Shown here in pieces: positions 34,147-42,313 of a DNA stretch of 64,000 bases. How positions within the stretch are numbered: the first letter of the stretch is position 1; every line of letters begins with the position of its first letter. Under the pieces are notes generated by a model that made no database searches, was not told the DNA's origin, and worked only from the letters and a program-made list of their open reading frames with translations. Origin of the DNA: Paenibacillus sp. BK033 (GTDB lineage Bacteria > Bacillota > Bacilli > Paenibacillales > Paenibacillaceae); NCBI RefSeq assembly GCF_004345425.1, contig NZ_SLVP01000001.1, positions 930,001-994,000 of the forward strand. The letters are read 5' to 3'. Position numbers and translations under genes: made by a program.

Positions 34147-35277
34147 ATGCAAGCAAGCTCGATACAAAGCAAATTGGATGTTACGCGCATTTGGAAGCAG
34201 CTTGAAGATAAGGTTGAACGCATGATCGTTCAAATCGGGGATAAATCCCCTCATGTGGCCAAGGCGGACGGCATTTACGATGATCAAAGAATCGATTGGT
34301 GGACCTCGGGCTTCTGGCCGGGTATTCTGTGGCTGATGAACGAAGTGACCGGCAATGAAACTTATAAGACAGCGGCATGGTCATGGGATGAGCGTTTGGC
34401 GGAGCACATGCTCCGGCCGAACTCGTTCGACCATGACGTAGGCTTCCACTTCCTGCCGACAGCGGTTGCCAAATACCGGATTACCGGAGATAAAGACGCG
34501 CAGCGCCGCGGCTTGTTCGCCGCGAACTTCATGGCGGGCCGCTTTAATCTGAACGGCCGGTTCATCCGCGCCTGGAACGGCGACATGCATGGCTGGTCGA
34601 TTATCGATACTTGCATGAATCTGTCGCTCCTGTACTGGGCATCGGCCGAGAGCGATGATCCGCGGTTTGCCCATATCGCAAGCGCGCATGCGGATACGGT
34701 ATTGAAATACTTCATCCGGGAGGACGGCTCGGTGAACCATATCGTCTGCTTCGATCCGGAGACGGGCGAATTCGACCAGGTGCGCGGCGGGCAGGGAGCA
34801 GCGCCGAATTCCGGCTGGAGCCGCGGCGCTTCCTGGGCCTTGTACGGAATGGCGAATACGTACCGTTATACCGGAAATATCGAATATTTGCGCGCGGCTC
34901 AGCGCGTTGCGCATTATTTTATCGCGAATTTGCCGGAGGATCATGTTCCGCATTGGGATTTCCGCGCGTCGGAGCAGATGGAGGAGGAGCCGCGCGATAC
35001 GTCGGCGGGAGCGATTGCGGCTTCCGGCCTGATCGAGCTGGCGGCTCTGCTGACCGAGAAAGAAGGCCGCGTGTACCGCGAAGCGGCGGAGCGGATTCTG
35101 GGATCGCTCTATTCCGATTACGGGACCTGGGATGAGCCTTCGCATGAAGCCATCTTGAAGCATGGCACGGGTCACAAACCAGCCGGTCAAAATGTCGACG
35201 TGTCTCTCATTTACGGAGATTATTTCTTCGTTGAGGCGATCGCGAAGCTGAACGGCTGGAAGCAGCGCATGTTCTAA
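34147..35277 (+). CDS. GH88 unsaturated glucuronyl hydrolase
   Basis: 376-residue cytoplasmic (alpha/alpha)6-barrel glycosidase. Releases the 4,5-unsaturated uronic acid from the non-reducing end of oligosaccharides made by polysaccharide lyases, acting by hydration of the double bond. Candidate catalytic residues are Asp97 in DHDVGF and Asp154 in SIIDTCMNL, aligning with Asp88 and Asp149 of the Bacillus GL1 enzyme (377 residues). No signal peptide, so it works on imported product. Position after the permeases in cluster 2 says the transporter brings in unsaturated uronides, for example from pectin, xanthan, gellan or glycosaminoglycan breakdown. Confidence 0.92.
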   Translation: MQASSIQSKLDVTRIWKQLEDKVERMIVQIGDKSPHVAKADGIYDDQRIDWWTSGFWPGILWLMNEVTGNETYKTAAWSWDERLAEHMLRPNSFDHDVGFHFLPTAVAKYRITGDKDAQRRGLFAANFMAGRFNLNGRFIRAWNGDMHGWSIIDTCMNLSLLYWASAESDDPRFAHIASAHADTVLKYFIREDGSVNHIVCFDPETGEFDQVRGGQGAAPNSGWSRGASWALYGMANTYRYTGNIEYLRAAQRVAHYFIANLPEDHVPHWDFRASEQMEEEPRDTSAGAIAASGLIELAALLTEKEGRVYREAAERILGSLYSDYGTWDEPSHEAILKHGTGHKPAGQNVDVSLIYGDYFFVEAIAKLNGWKQRMF

Positions 35278-35291
35278 TACCGATTACGCTT

Positions 35292-35345
35292 AACAGCACA
35301 AATAGCCCGATTGGATCATTCCGACGGGCTATTTGTGCTGTTTTC
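35292..35345 (+). terminator. Terminator after the GH88 gene
   Basis: Perfect 18-bp stem AACAGCACAAATAGCCCG / CGGGCTATTTGTGCTGTT with a 15-nt loop, then TTTT. It separates the transport-hydrolase operon from the regulator gene. Confidence 0.9.
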
Positions 35346-35487
35346 GAGCTTCAGTAGAGCTATCGTCAATCGTTTTGCACATATTGCAACTTCCTCTGCC
35401 GCCGCTTGTATGCGTATAATAGGGTTCTAAAGCTGGCAAACAACATGAGCTATCCTAACATTCATATACAGGCGAGGAGATCTTGGT

Positions 35488-37851
35488 TTGAATATTCGGT
35501 CCATATGGCAGAAACGGAAGAGCATCATCGTAACCTGGCTGATTTCCTATTGCGCGGTATTATTCGTGCCGATTCTAATTAGCTTAATTGTATATTCGCA
35601 GTCGAGCGCGGCGCTCCGAAGCGAGATTCACCGTGCCAACGATTCGCTGCTCAAGCAGGTTGGCTATACCATCGATAATCAGGTGGATCAGATGAAGCGT
35701 CTCACCATGGAGCTGACCTGGAATGCGAGGCTTCAGACCTTGATGTATTCGAGCAGGACGGAAGCCGATGCGCAGTTCGACGCTTATCAGCTCGTGAAGG
35801 AATTTCAGACCTATCAGACCTCTTACGCTTCGATCGACGAATTTTACGTCACCTGGGAGCGGGAGCATGCGGTATTGCGCTCCGGCAATGTCCGCGATAT
35901 GAAGACGGCGTTTGCTACTCTGCACGACACCGGCCACATGAGCTACGAGGATTGGCTCTCGGCTGTCGAGGCCTCGGAGCATAATCAGTTTACGCTGCTG
36001 CCGCTTATGGATGCGGGAGCCACGCAGTCATCCATTGCTTATATTACTCATCTGCCAAAAGATTTGAACGGCAGGCAAGCCGGCACGGTAGTGGTCATGT
36101 CGGATTTGGCCAGATTCCAGAATGCCATAAAAAGCATCTCCGGCTTCAGCGGGGGCTATGTTCTAATTCTGAACCGGAATAATGAGGTGCTGCTGTCCAA
36201 TCTGCCGAAGAAGCAGGGCGAAGAGGTCATTCTGCAGAAGGTGCGGAGCGGCGGGAAAGAGATGCCGACTTCGATGAAATCGCGTGAATCGGAAATCTTT
36301 TACCTGCAGTCGTCCGTATCGGATCTGAAATATGCGCTGGTGATCCCGAGCAGCATCTATTGGCAGAAGGCCGAATATGTCCGGAAGCTGACGCTGGTGA
36401 GCGTACTGATAAGCGTAATGGGAGCGGGCGTGTTGACCTGGTTCTTCATGCGCCGCAACTATTCGCCGATTCAGAAGCTTGTAGAGTCGTTAACGGACAA
36501 GAATACCGACGAAGAGCACACGGAATGGAACGAGCTGAATTTCATTCAGCGGGCGGTCAGCCGGACGCGAAGCGAGAAGGATAAAATCGTCATGCAGCTC
36601 CAGATGCACCACAACGTGCTGCGGTCGAATATGCTGAGCAGGCTGCTGAAAGGAAGGCTGGATTCGCCGATACCTTACGAGGAAGCCTTCAGAACGTACC
36701 GGATGGAGCAAATCTCCGATGATTACGCCGTTATTTTATTTGTCGTCGAGAATGATGAAAGCCTTTACGAGAAGCTGCCGGGCATTGACGACAATGAACG
36801 GAGAAGATTTCTCCAATTCATTATCAGCAATGTCGTGGAGGAGCTTGCCGGACGTTACCATCATGCGGGCTACGTGGCGGAAATGGACGACATGATGGTC
36901 TGCCTCGTGAATTTGTCCTGCGGAAGCGGGGAGGAAGAGAGCTATAAGCAGGATTTGCACGAGATCGCGACGGAGGCGCAGCGCTTCCTGAAGCGTTACG
37001 ATATGGATCTTACGGTGGCGATCAGCGGCAAGCACGGCACTTTACCGGGCATTGCAGCCGCTTATAGCGAAGCGGTGGATGCGATGGAATACAAAATGGT
37101 GCTCGGCAAAAAAGGCATTATCGCCTATGACGATATCCGGACTAAGCCGTCCGATGCCGTGCAGTTCGGATATTATTACCCGCTTCAGGCCGAGCAGCAA
37201 TTGATTAATCTGATCAAGATTGGCGATTTCGAACAGGCTTCCGCTTTTATGAACGAGATCACGGACCGCAACTTCCAGCAGCCGATGATGAATTTGACGC
37301 TCGCCAAATGCTTTATGTTTAACCTGGTTGGCACGATGGTAAAGGCCATTAACGAGCTTGGCGACGGCAAGGGCAGCGTCTTGAACGATAATCCGAATTG
37401 GATGAACAGCATTATGGCTTGCGACACGGTTCAGGAGATGCGGCAGGAGCTTCATGCTTTGTTAAGGGATGTATGCGCTTTCGCCTCGGCAAGGCTAGAA
37501 TCCAACATGACGCATGAGCGTGCCGAATCCATCCGCGATTTGTCGGCCCGCGTGGCCGGTTACATTGAAGAGAATTACGGCGATACCAATATGAACGTAA
37601 ATACGATAGGCGAGCATTTCGATTTGAAGGGCAGCTATTTGTCCAAGCTGTTCAAGACGCAGACGGGCGAAGGGCTGCTGGACTATCTGCACAAATACCG
37701 GATTGTACAAGCCAAGCGGCGGATGACGGAGCTTCAGGAATCCGTCAATGAAGTATCGCGCGCGGTTGGTTATAACGATGCCGCAACGTTTATCCGGGTA
37801 TTCAAGAAGTACGAAGGCATAACACCAGGCAAATACAAGGAAATGAATTAG
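35488..37851 (+). CDS. Membrane-bound AraC-family regulator, YtdP-like (cluster 2)
   Basis: 787-residue one-component regulator. Membrane segments at about residues 15-35 and 295-315 bracket an extracellular sensing domain; a cytoplasmic linker and an AraC double helix-turn-helix at about 685-787 follow (MNVNTIGEHFDLKGSYLSKLFKTQTGEGLLDY). It lacks kinase and receiver domains, so it would pass an outside signal straight to DNA. TTG start at 35488 with GAGGAG 9 nt upstream. Followed 10 nt later by a binding protein. Confidence 0.9.
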   Translation: MNIRSIWQKRKSIIVTWLISYCAVLFVPILISLIVYSQSSAALRSEIHRANDSLLKQVGYTIDNQVDQMKRLTMELTWNARLQTLMYSSRTEADAQFDAYQLVKEFQTYQTSYASIDEFYVTWEREHAVLRSGNVRDMKTAFATLHDTGHMSYEDWLSAVEASEHNQFTLLPLMDAGATQSSIAYITHLPKDLNGRQAGTVVVMSDLARFQNAIKSISGFSGGYVLILNRNNEVLLSNLPKKQGEEVILQKVRSGGKEMPTSMKSRESEIFYLQSSVSDLKYALVIPSSIYWQKAEYVRKLTLVSVLISVMGAGVLTWFFMRRNYSPIQKLVESLTDKNTDEEHTEWNELNFIQRAVSRTRSEKDKIVMQLQMHHNVLRSNMLSRLLKGRLDSPIPYEEAFRTYRMEQISDDYAVILFVVENDESLYEKLPGIDDNERRRFLQFIISNVVEELAGRYHHAGYVAEMDDMMVCLVNLSCGSGEEESYKQDLHEIATEAQRFLKRYDMDLTVAISGKHGTLPGIAAAYSEAVDAMEYKMVLGKKGIIAYDDIRTKPSDAVQFGYYYPLQAEQQLINLIKIGDFEQASAFMNEITDRNFQQPMMNLTLAKCFMFNLVGTMVKAINELGDGKGSVLNDNPNWMNSIMACDTVQEMRQELHALLRDVCAFASARLESNMTHERAESIRDLSARVAGYIEENYGDTNMNVNTIGEHFDLKGSYLSKLFKTQTGEGLLDYLHKYRIVQAKRRMTELQESVNEVSRAVGYNDAATFIRVFKKYEGITPGKYKEMN

Positions 37852-37861
37852 GGGGCTCATA

Positions 37862-39472
37862 ATGAAGAACTATCGCATCATTCCCATCCTCCTGATCACC
37901 GCCATATCGCTTAGCTGTCTGGCCGGCTGCAAGCAGACGGGCAATAACGGACAACATGCCGCCGCCCGCGAGATGGAGGAAAAGCAATCTACGGCCGTAG
38001 GCGATACCTTGACGTATTGGGCGGAATTAAACGGCAACGCGGCCAGCGTAAAGCCGCGGTTTCAGGACATTCCTTTTTTCCAGGAATGGCAGAAGCGTAC
38101 GGGAGTGAAATTGAAATTTATTCAGCCCCCCGCCAATCAGGCGAAGCAGGCTTTGAATGTCATGCTGGCATCGGGAGAGCTTCCGGACATGATCGAATAC
38201 GAATGGGCAACCTTTCCGGGCGGGCCGGAAAAAGCCATTAAAGATGGTTATATCCTGAGGCTGAACGATCTGATCGATCAATACGCTCCGAATCTGAAGC
38301 GGTATTTAAGCGAGCATCCGGACATTGACAAGCAGATCAAGACGGCCGACGGCAGCTATTACGTGTTCCCGTTTATTCAGGGAGATGCCCGCCTGCAGAC
38401 TTACCAAGGCCCCATTATCCGCAAGGATTGGCTGGACGAGCTGGGCTTGTCCGTTCCGGTGACGATTGACGACTGGCATACGGTGCTGAAGGCATTCAAG
38501 GAAAAGAAAGGCGTGCAGGCGCCGCTCACGTTTCTCAGCACGCCTAGTCCGCTCTTTGGCGTGGAGAACGGCGCCTTTGTCGGGGCGTTTGGCGTGAAGA
38601 AAGGGTTCTATCTGAAGGATGGGCAGGTCAAATTCGGCCCAATCGAGCCGGGATACAAGCAGTTCCTTGCTTTGTTCCGCGACTGGTACGCCGAAGGGCT
38701 TATAGACCGCAACATTGCCACGGTTGACACAAGGACGATCGATTCCAGCATGCTGAACGGCAGAAGCGGCGCGAGCATCTGGAATGCCGGGTCCGGCATC
38801 GGGACGTGGCTGCCGCTGCTTAAGGAGAAGGACCCGAAGGCCGAATTTGTGGCTGCGCCTTATCCGGTCCTTCATCAAGGGGATCGGCCGATGTTCGGCC
38901 AAAGGGTGAATCCTTACATGAGCAGCGGCGGAGTGGCGATCTCGACGAAAAGCAGCCATGCGGAAGAGGCGGTCAGGATGCTGGATTACGGCTATGGAGA
39001 AGAAGGGCATCTGCTCTTTAACTTCGGGATTGAAGGCATCAGTTATACGATGCGGAACGGTAAGCCGATCTACACGGATCTGATTCTTCATAATCCGGAT
39101 AAGCTTGCTCCCTCACAGGCGATCGCGATGTACAGCAGGGCGAGTTATTTTGGCCCGTTTGTCCAGGACGTGGAGTACATGGAGCAGTATTACATGCTGC
39201 CCGAGCAGAAGGAAGCCGTGAATATATGGTCGGATACCGATGCCGGGAAATACATGCTGCCGCCGATACAGAAGACCGAGAGGGAAAGCGCTGAATTCTC
39301 GGCTATTATGCAGGATGCGACGACGCTCGTGGACGAAATGTCCCTGCGCATTATTCTGGGAATTGATCCTCTCGATTCGTTCGAGGATGATGTTGCCCAG
39401 TTAAAAGCGCTGAATATCGACCGGGCGATTGCCATCCAGAAGGCGGCGCTTGACCGCTACAACGCCAATTAG
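37862..39472 (+). CDS. Second LplA-like binding lipoprotein of cluster 2 (sensor candidate)
   Basis: 536-residue lipoprotein with lipobox SCLAGCKQ (Cys about 23). Strongly related to the protein at 30597: shared are LTYWAELNG/LSYWGEING, DIPFFQEWQK, NVMLASGELPDMIEY, YAPNLKRYL, GPIIRKDWLDELGL, and the C-terminal DRYNAN/DRYNSR. It has no permease partners and starts 10 nt after the membrane regulator, so it belongs to the regulator operon. The linker is shorter and lacks the Gly/Ser run of the transporter copy. A role in presenting ligand to the regulator is inference. Confidence 0.88.
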   Translation: MKNYRIIPILLITAISLSCLAGCKQTGNNGQHAAAREMEEKQSTAVGDTLTYWAELNGNAASVKPRFQDIPFFQEWQKRTGVKLKFIQPPANQAKQALNVMLASGELPDMIEYEWATFPGGPEKAIKDGYILRLNDLIDQYAPNLKRYLSEHPDIDKQIKTADGSYYVFPFIQGDARLQTYQGPIIRKDWLDELGLSVPVTIDDWHTVLKAFKEKKGVQAPLTFLSTPSPLFGVENGAFVGAFGVKKGFYLKDGQVKFGPIEPGYKQFLALFRDWYAEGLIDRNIATVDTRTIDSSMLNGRSGASIWNAGSGIGTWLPLLKEKDPKAEFVAAPYPVLHQGDRPMFGQRVNPYMSSGGVAISTKSSHAEEAVRMLDYGYGEEGHLLFNFGIEGISYTMRNGKPIYTDLILHNPDKLAPSQAIAMYSRASYFGPFVQDVEYMEQYYMLPEQKEAVNIWSDTDAGKYMLPPIQKTERESAEFSAIMQDATTLVDEMSLRIILGIDPLDSFEDDVAQLKALNIDRAIAIQKAALDRYNAN

Positions 39473-39561
39473 CCCATTTGATAGAATGTATAACATTTGA
39501 ACAGTCACCCCCTATTATTGCTGCATAAGATAGATAGATTACTTGCAGAAAGGGGTGGCGA

Positions 39562-39960
39562 GTGTTGCAGTTAGTCATGGTTTGCTCGGTTAGCGGGATT
39601 ATCGGCTCTGTGATTACGTTTGCATTCGGCGGATGGATGGAATCATTAACTCTATTGGTAGTGGCGATGGGCATTGATTACGTATCAGGCATAACCGCAT
39701 CAATTAAAGAAGGGAGAGGGTTGAACAGCTTCTTCGGAGCCTGGGGGCTGGCGCGCAAAGGCATGATGCTCCTCGTCATTCTTCTTGCGCATCGCATCGA
39801 TATTTTGCTTGAGCTGGATAATGTCACCATGGGGGCAGCCATCTATTTCTATATAGCAAATGAAATCATTTCAATTATAGAGAACTATGGCCGGATTGGT
39901 CTTCCTCTTCCCGACCGAATCCGCAAAATCATTGAAGTGCTGAAGGATAAAGGCAAGTAA
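39562..39960 (+). CDS. Phage-type holin family membrane protein
   Basis: 132 residues, three to four hydrophobic segments, with GIDYVSGITASIKEGRGLNSFFG and ANEIISIIENYGRIGLPLP matching the toxin-secretion/phage-lysis holin family (phage_holin_4). GTG at 39562 after AAAGGGGTGG. No endolysin or phage structural gene nearby, so it is a lone domesticated holin or export helper rather than part of a prophage. Confidence 0.85.
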   Translation: MLQLVMVCSVSGIIGSVITFAFGGWMESLTLLVVAMGIDYVSGITASIKEGRGLNSFFGAWGLARKGMMLLVILLAHRIDILLELDNVTMGAAIYFYIANEIISIIENYGRIGLPLPDRIRKIIEVLKDKGK

Positions 39961-40034
39961 CATTAGGGTTGCGTTGTACAAGCGGTTTTCGCTATAATGG
40001 GAACAAATGTTCGATTTATAGGGGGCGATAGCAA

Positions 40035-40430
40035 ATGGCTATCCGGTATGCTGATGAGCAGGTGCGCGAGCGCGAAGCTCCGGGCTATTCGGCAGAGGAC
40101 GAAACAACGCTTGTGCAGCGCTATATCCTGCTTGGAATCGTGATGCTCGTATTGGATCATGATATAAGGGTAATGGGTACGGGGGCTATAAAGCTTCCGA
40201 GGCTGTATGAATCGCTGCTCCGCGGCATACAGGATCGGGTATTGCTGGAGCAGGCCGCGCTGCGCCTGCGGTTCAGGAAGGCGGGCATCAAGCTGATGGA
40301 GGAACGCAGGCTGAAGGATGGCATGGAGACGGTCTACATATGCCAAGGCAGCACAAAGCGCTGCTATCTGCCATGGAGCTATTTGAAGGCGGAATCGGAG
40401 CAGGCGATCAAGCAATACTTTAAAAGTTAA
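40035..40430 (+). CDS. Conserved-looking hypothetical protein
   Basis: 131-residue soluble protein. A mostly helical N-terminal half (TTLVQRYILLGIVMLVLDHD) and a basic C-terminal half (LRLRFRKAGIKLMEERRLKDG). Single Cys pair in VYICQGSTKRCYLPW. I do not recognise the family. Ribosome site GGGGGCGATAGCAA precedes ATG 40035. Flanked by a holin-like gene and a cupredoxin gene with no functional link visible. Confidence 0.6.
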   Translation: MAIRYADEQVREREAPGYSAEDETTLVQRYILLGIVMLVLDHDIRVMGTGAIKLPRLYESLLRGIQDRVLLEQAALRLRFRKAGIKLMEERRLKDGMETVYICQGSTKRCYLPWSYLKAESEQAIKQYFKS

Positions 40431-40574
40431 AGTCACAAAAAGTTCATTGTTTTGTCATATTCGGGAAAAAACTTTTCCTGAATCTGCAGTTTAATGTTGA
40501 GAACTTCGGACGATCTTATGTAATATAAGAATTAAACACTAAGACAATAAGATCGCAAAGGGGAGCACGTAGCA

Positions 40575-40964
40575 ATGCACAAATGGATCATGTTCGTACT
40601 ATTATCAGCGGCATCTCTTCTCGGGGTATACTTGCTGACATTCGGCCTCCCAGCCAAACCGGTAGACGAATCTGCTTCACTTCCTGAAGGTACGGTACTC
40701 GTTAAAGTTGAAGCGAACAGCGACTTTACTTACGGTCAAGAGGAATACCATGTGAAGGTTGGCGACAAAGTTATCCTGAAGCTGCAGAATAAAAGCGGTA
40801 TCCATGGTTTGAAGATCGAAGATCTGAACGTAGATCTCGAAGGCGACAATCTCGAGACCAACCTGGAGTTCGACAAGCCAGGCGAATACGTGATGCATTG
40901 CTCCGTCCCATGCGGCGCAGGTCATGCGGATATGAAAGCGAAGCTTATTGTAGACGCGGCATAA
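40575..40964 (+). CDS. Membrane-anchored CuA-type cupredoxin
   Basis: 129 residues. Signal anchor at 4-24, then a small beta-barrel copper domain outside the membrane. The ligand set is His77 and C109-x3-C113-x3-H117-x2-M120 (HCSVPCGAGHADM), the CuA binuclear arrangement found in cytochrome oxidase subunit II and N2O reductase. There is only one membrane segment, and no oxidase subunits lie next to it, so it is a stand-alone protein, perhaps an electron carrier or copper chaperone. Start after AAAGGGGAGCACGTAGCA. Terminator follows. Confidence 0.82.
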   Translation: MHKWIMFVLLSAASLLGVYLLTFGLPAKPVDESASLPEGTVLVKVEANSDFTYGQEEYHVKVGDKVILKLQNKSGIHGLKIEDLNVDLEGDNLETNLEFDKPGEYVMHCSVPCGAGHADMKAKLIVDAA

Positions 40965-40975
40965 TGATCATAAGG

Positions 40976-41003
40976 AAGAGGAGCCCGAGGGCTCCTCTTT
41001 CGA
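40976..41003. terminator. Bidirectional terminator between convergent genes
   Basis: Perfect stem GAGGAGCCC (40978-40986) / GGGCTCCTC (40989-40997); short T run on the plus side. Confidence 0.75.
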
Positions 41004-41010
41004 TTTGTAT

Positions 41011-41268
41011 TCACGCTGTATCGCGGTCGCGGCTTCTGCCGCGTTCAATCAGTCTGTCGGCAATATACCCGAGAAGGGCCCATGTCGCGACGGTGAGTAC
41101 GTACATAAGAAGAACGTTTACCTTATGGATGTCAACGAACATGTCCGCGATCCATGCCGGAGGGCTAAACATAAAAAACACGAAATTATGCGGGTCGTAG
41201 CCGGTTGAATTATAAACGCATAGGGCAAGACCTATGAAGGTAGCCACAAACATAACGGGATAGCGCAT
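41011..41268 (-). CDS. Small two-pass membrane protein, unknown
   Basis: 85 residues, hydrophobic spans near 4-18 and 50-70 (VNVLLMYVLTVATWALLGYIA), with a polar C-terminal tail RLIERGRSRDRDTA. Start ATG follows AAAGGATCGGTACGTT. No family recognised; convergent with the cupredoxin gene. Confidence 0.65.
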   Translation of the reverse strand: MRYPVMFVATFIGLALCVYNSTGYDPHNFVFFMFSPPAWIADMFVDIHKVNVLLMYVLTVATWALLGYIADRLIERGRSRDRDTA

Positions 41269-41377
41269 AACGTACCGATCCTTTCTCAGGCTAATGTTGC
41301 CGTGATGCGACTGCTTGGGTTATTATGTGACAAAAGGATATTTGTCATTCGACAAGTTGAAGGGAGCATGACCATTT

Positions 41378-41665
41378 ATGATTACGCATATCGTATTGTT
41401 CAAGCTGAAGGACGGAAGCAGCGAAAACGTGGAACGCACGGCTCAGGTATTGCGGGATATGGAAGGCAAAATAGACGAGCTGAAATCGATCGAGGTTGGG
41501 CTTGACGTTATTCATTCGGCACGCTCGTACGACATCGCTCTTATCACGAGATTCGAATCGATGGAGGCTCTTGAAGCGTACCAGGTTCATCCCGTACATA
41601 AAAAGGTTATCGAGCATATTAACGAAGTTCGCGAAGCTGTTGTCGCCGTTGACTTCGTAAGCTAA
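41378..41665 (+). CDS. Dabb (stress-responsive alpha/beta barrel) domain protein
   Basis: 95-residue dimeric ferredoxin-like fold protein. Family signature is the start ITHIVLFKLKDG and the central VGLDVIHSARSYDIALITRFES, ending AYQVHPVHKKVIEHI. Found across bacteria and plants; some relatives are cyclases or mono-oxygenases but most have no known reaction. Leads a short plus-strand run. Confidence 0.88.
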   Translation: MITHIVLFKLKDGSSENVERTAQVLRDMEGKIDELKSIEVGLDVIHSARSYDIALITRFESMEALEAYQVHPVHKKVIEHINEVREAVVAVDFVS

Positions 41666-41690
41666 CGGGACAGGGGAGCGCGAACCGTTC

Positions 41691-41813
41691 ATGGGAGACG
41701 TCTTTGAGATTATGACTTATTTGATCGTGATCCTCATCAGCAGCGTTGTGATGGTGGCATGGTTGAAGAAAAAAGGGAAAAAGAAGAAAGCAAGGCTGAA
41801 AGCGGGCGAATAA
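41691..41813 (+). CDS. 40-residue small membrane protein
   Basis: Frame MGDVFEIMTYLIVILISSVV plus MVAW, then a very basic tail KKKGKKKKARLKAGE. One membrane span with positive tail on the inside. Weak ribosome site GGGGAGCG 12 nt upstream. Stop is 4 nt before the HepT-like gene start. Too short for most gene callers but a coherent single-pass small protein. Confidence 0.5.
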   Translation: MGDVFEIMTYLIVILISSVVMVAWLKKKGKKKKARLKAGE

Positions 41814-41817
41814 AAGC

Positions 41818-42264
41818 ATGTATTATGTGAATCAAGAACAAATTGCAGTCAGATTAAAGGCTATTCCGGATATCGCATCGGCTCTAGAAGCATTGGCATC
41901 AAGCTGGCAAGGAACGCTGCTCGAAGGCTTGGCCCAGGAGCGTGCTTTGCACCTTGCGATTGAGACCGTCACCGATGTAGGCAGTTACCTGATTGACGGA
42001 TTTATTTTAAGGGACGCAAGCAGCTACGAGGATATTGTAGAGATTTCCGGGGAAGCGGGTGCTTTCCCGGAGGCGATGCAGCCGCTGCTGATCGAGCTGG
42101 TCAAGCTTCGCAAGCCGCTTGTCCAGGATTATTACAGCTGGCCAAGAGCCGAGCTGCATCCCCTGACGAGAGAGATTCCGGAGCAGCTTCGTTTGTTCGG
42201 TCGGTCTGTTCAGCAGTATTTGGAACGCGAGCTGCCAGGCGAATCCGATTTACGAAAAGATTGA
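41818..42264 (+). CDS. HepT-like (DUF86) protein with altered catalytic motif
   Basis: 148-residue helical protein of the DUF86/HEPN class (YutE-like). HepT toxins carry an R-x4-H-x-Y RNase motif; here the equivalent is R98-KPLV-Q103-D-Y105, so His is replaced by Gln and RNase activity is doubtful. No MNT nucleotidyltransferase antitoxin gene is adjacent. This suggests a domesticated, non-toxic relative. Starts 4 nt after the small membrane gene. Confidence 0.8.
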   Translation: MYYVNQEQIAVRLKAIPDIASALEALASSWQGTLLEGLAQERALHLAIETVTDVGSYLIDGFILRDASSYEDIVEISGEAGAFPEAMQPLLIELVKLRKPLVQDYYSWPRAELHPLTREIPEQLRLFGRSVQQYLERELPGESDLRKD

Positions 42265-42313
42265 AATACGTTACAATGACCCTAACAATGCCTGCAAAGG
42301 TGGTGATGGGTTG

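Noticed and set aside
39562..40430. Prophage remnant
   Set aside because: Only a lone holin-like gene and an unknown gene; no integrase, structural or lysis genes.
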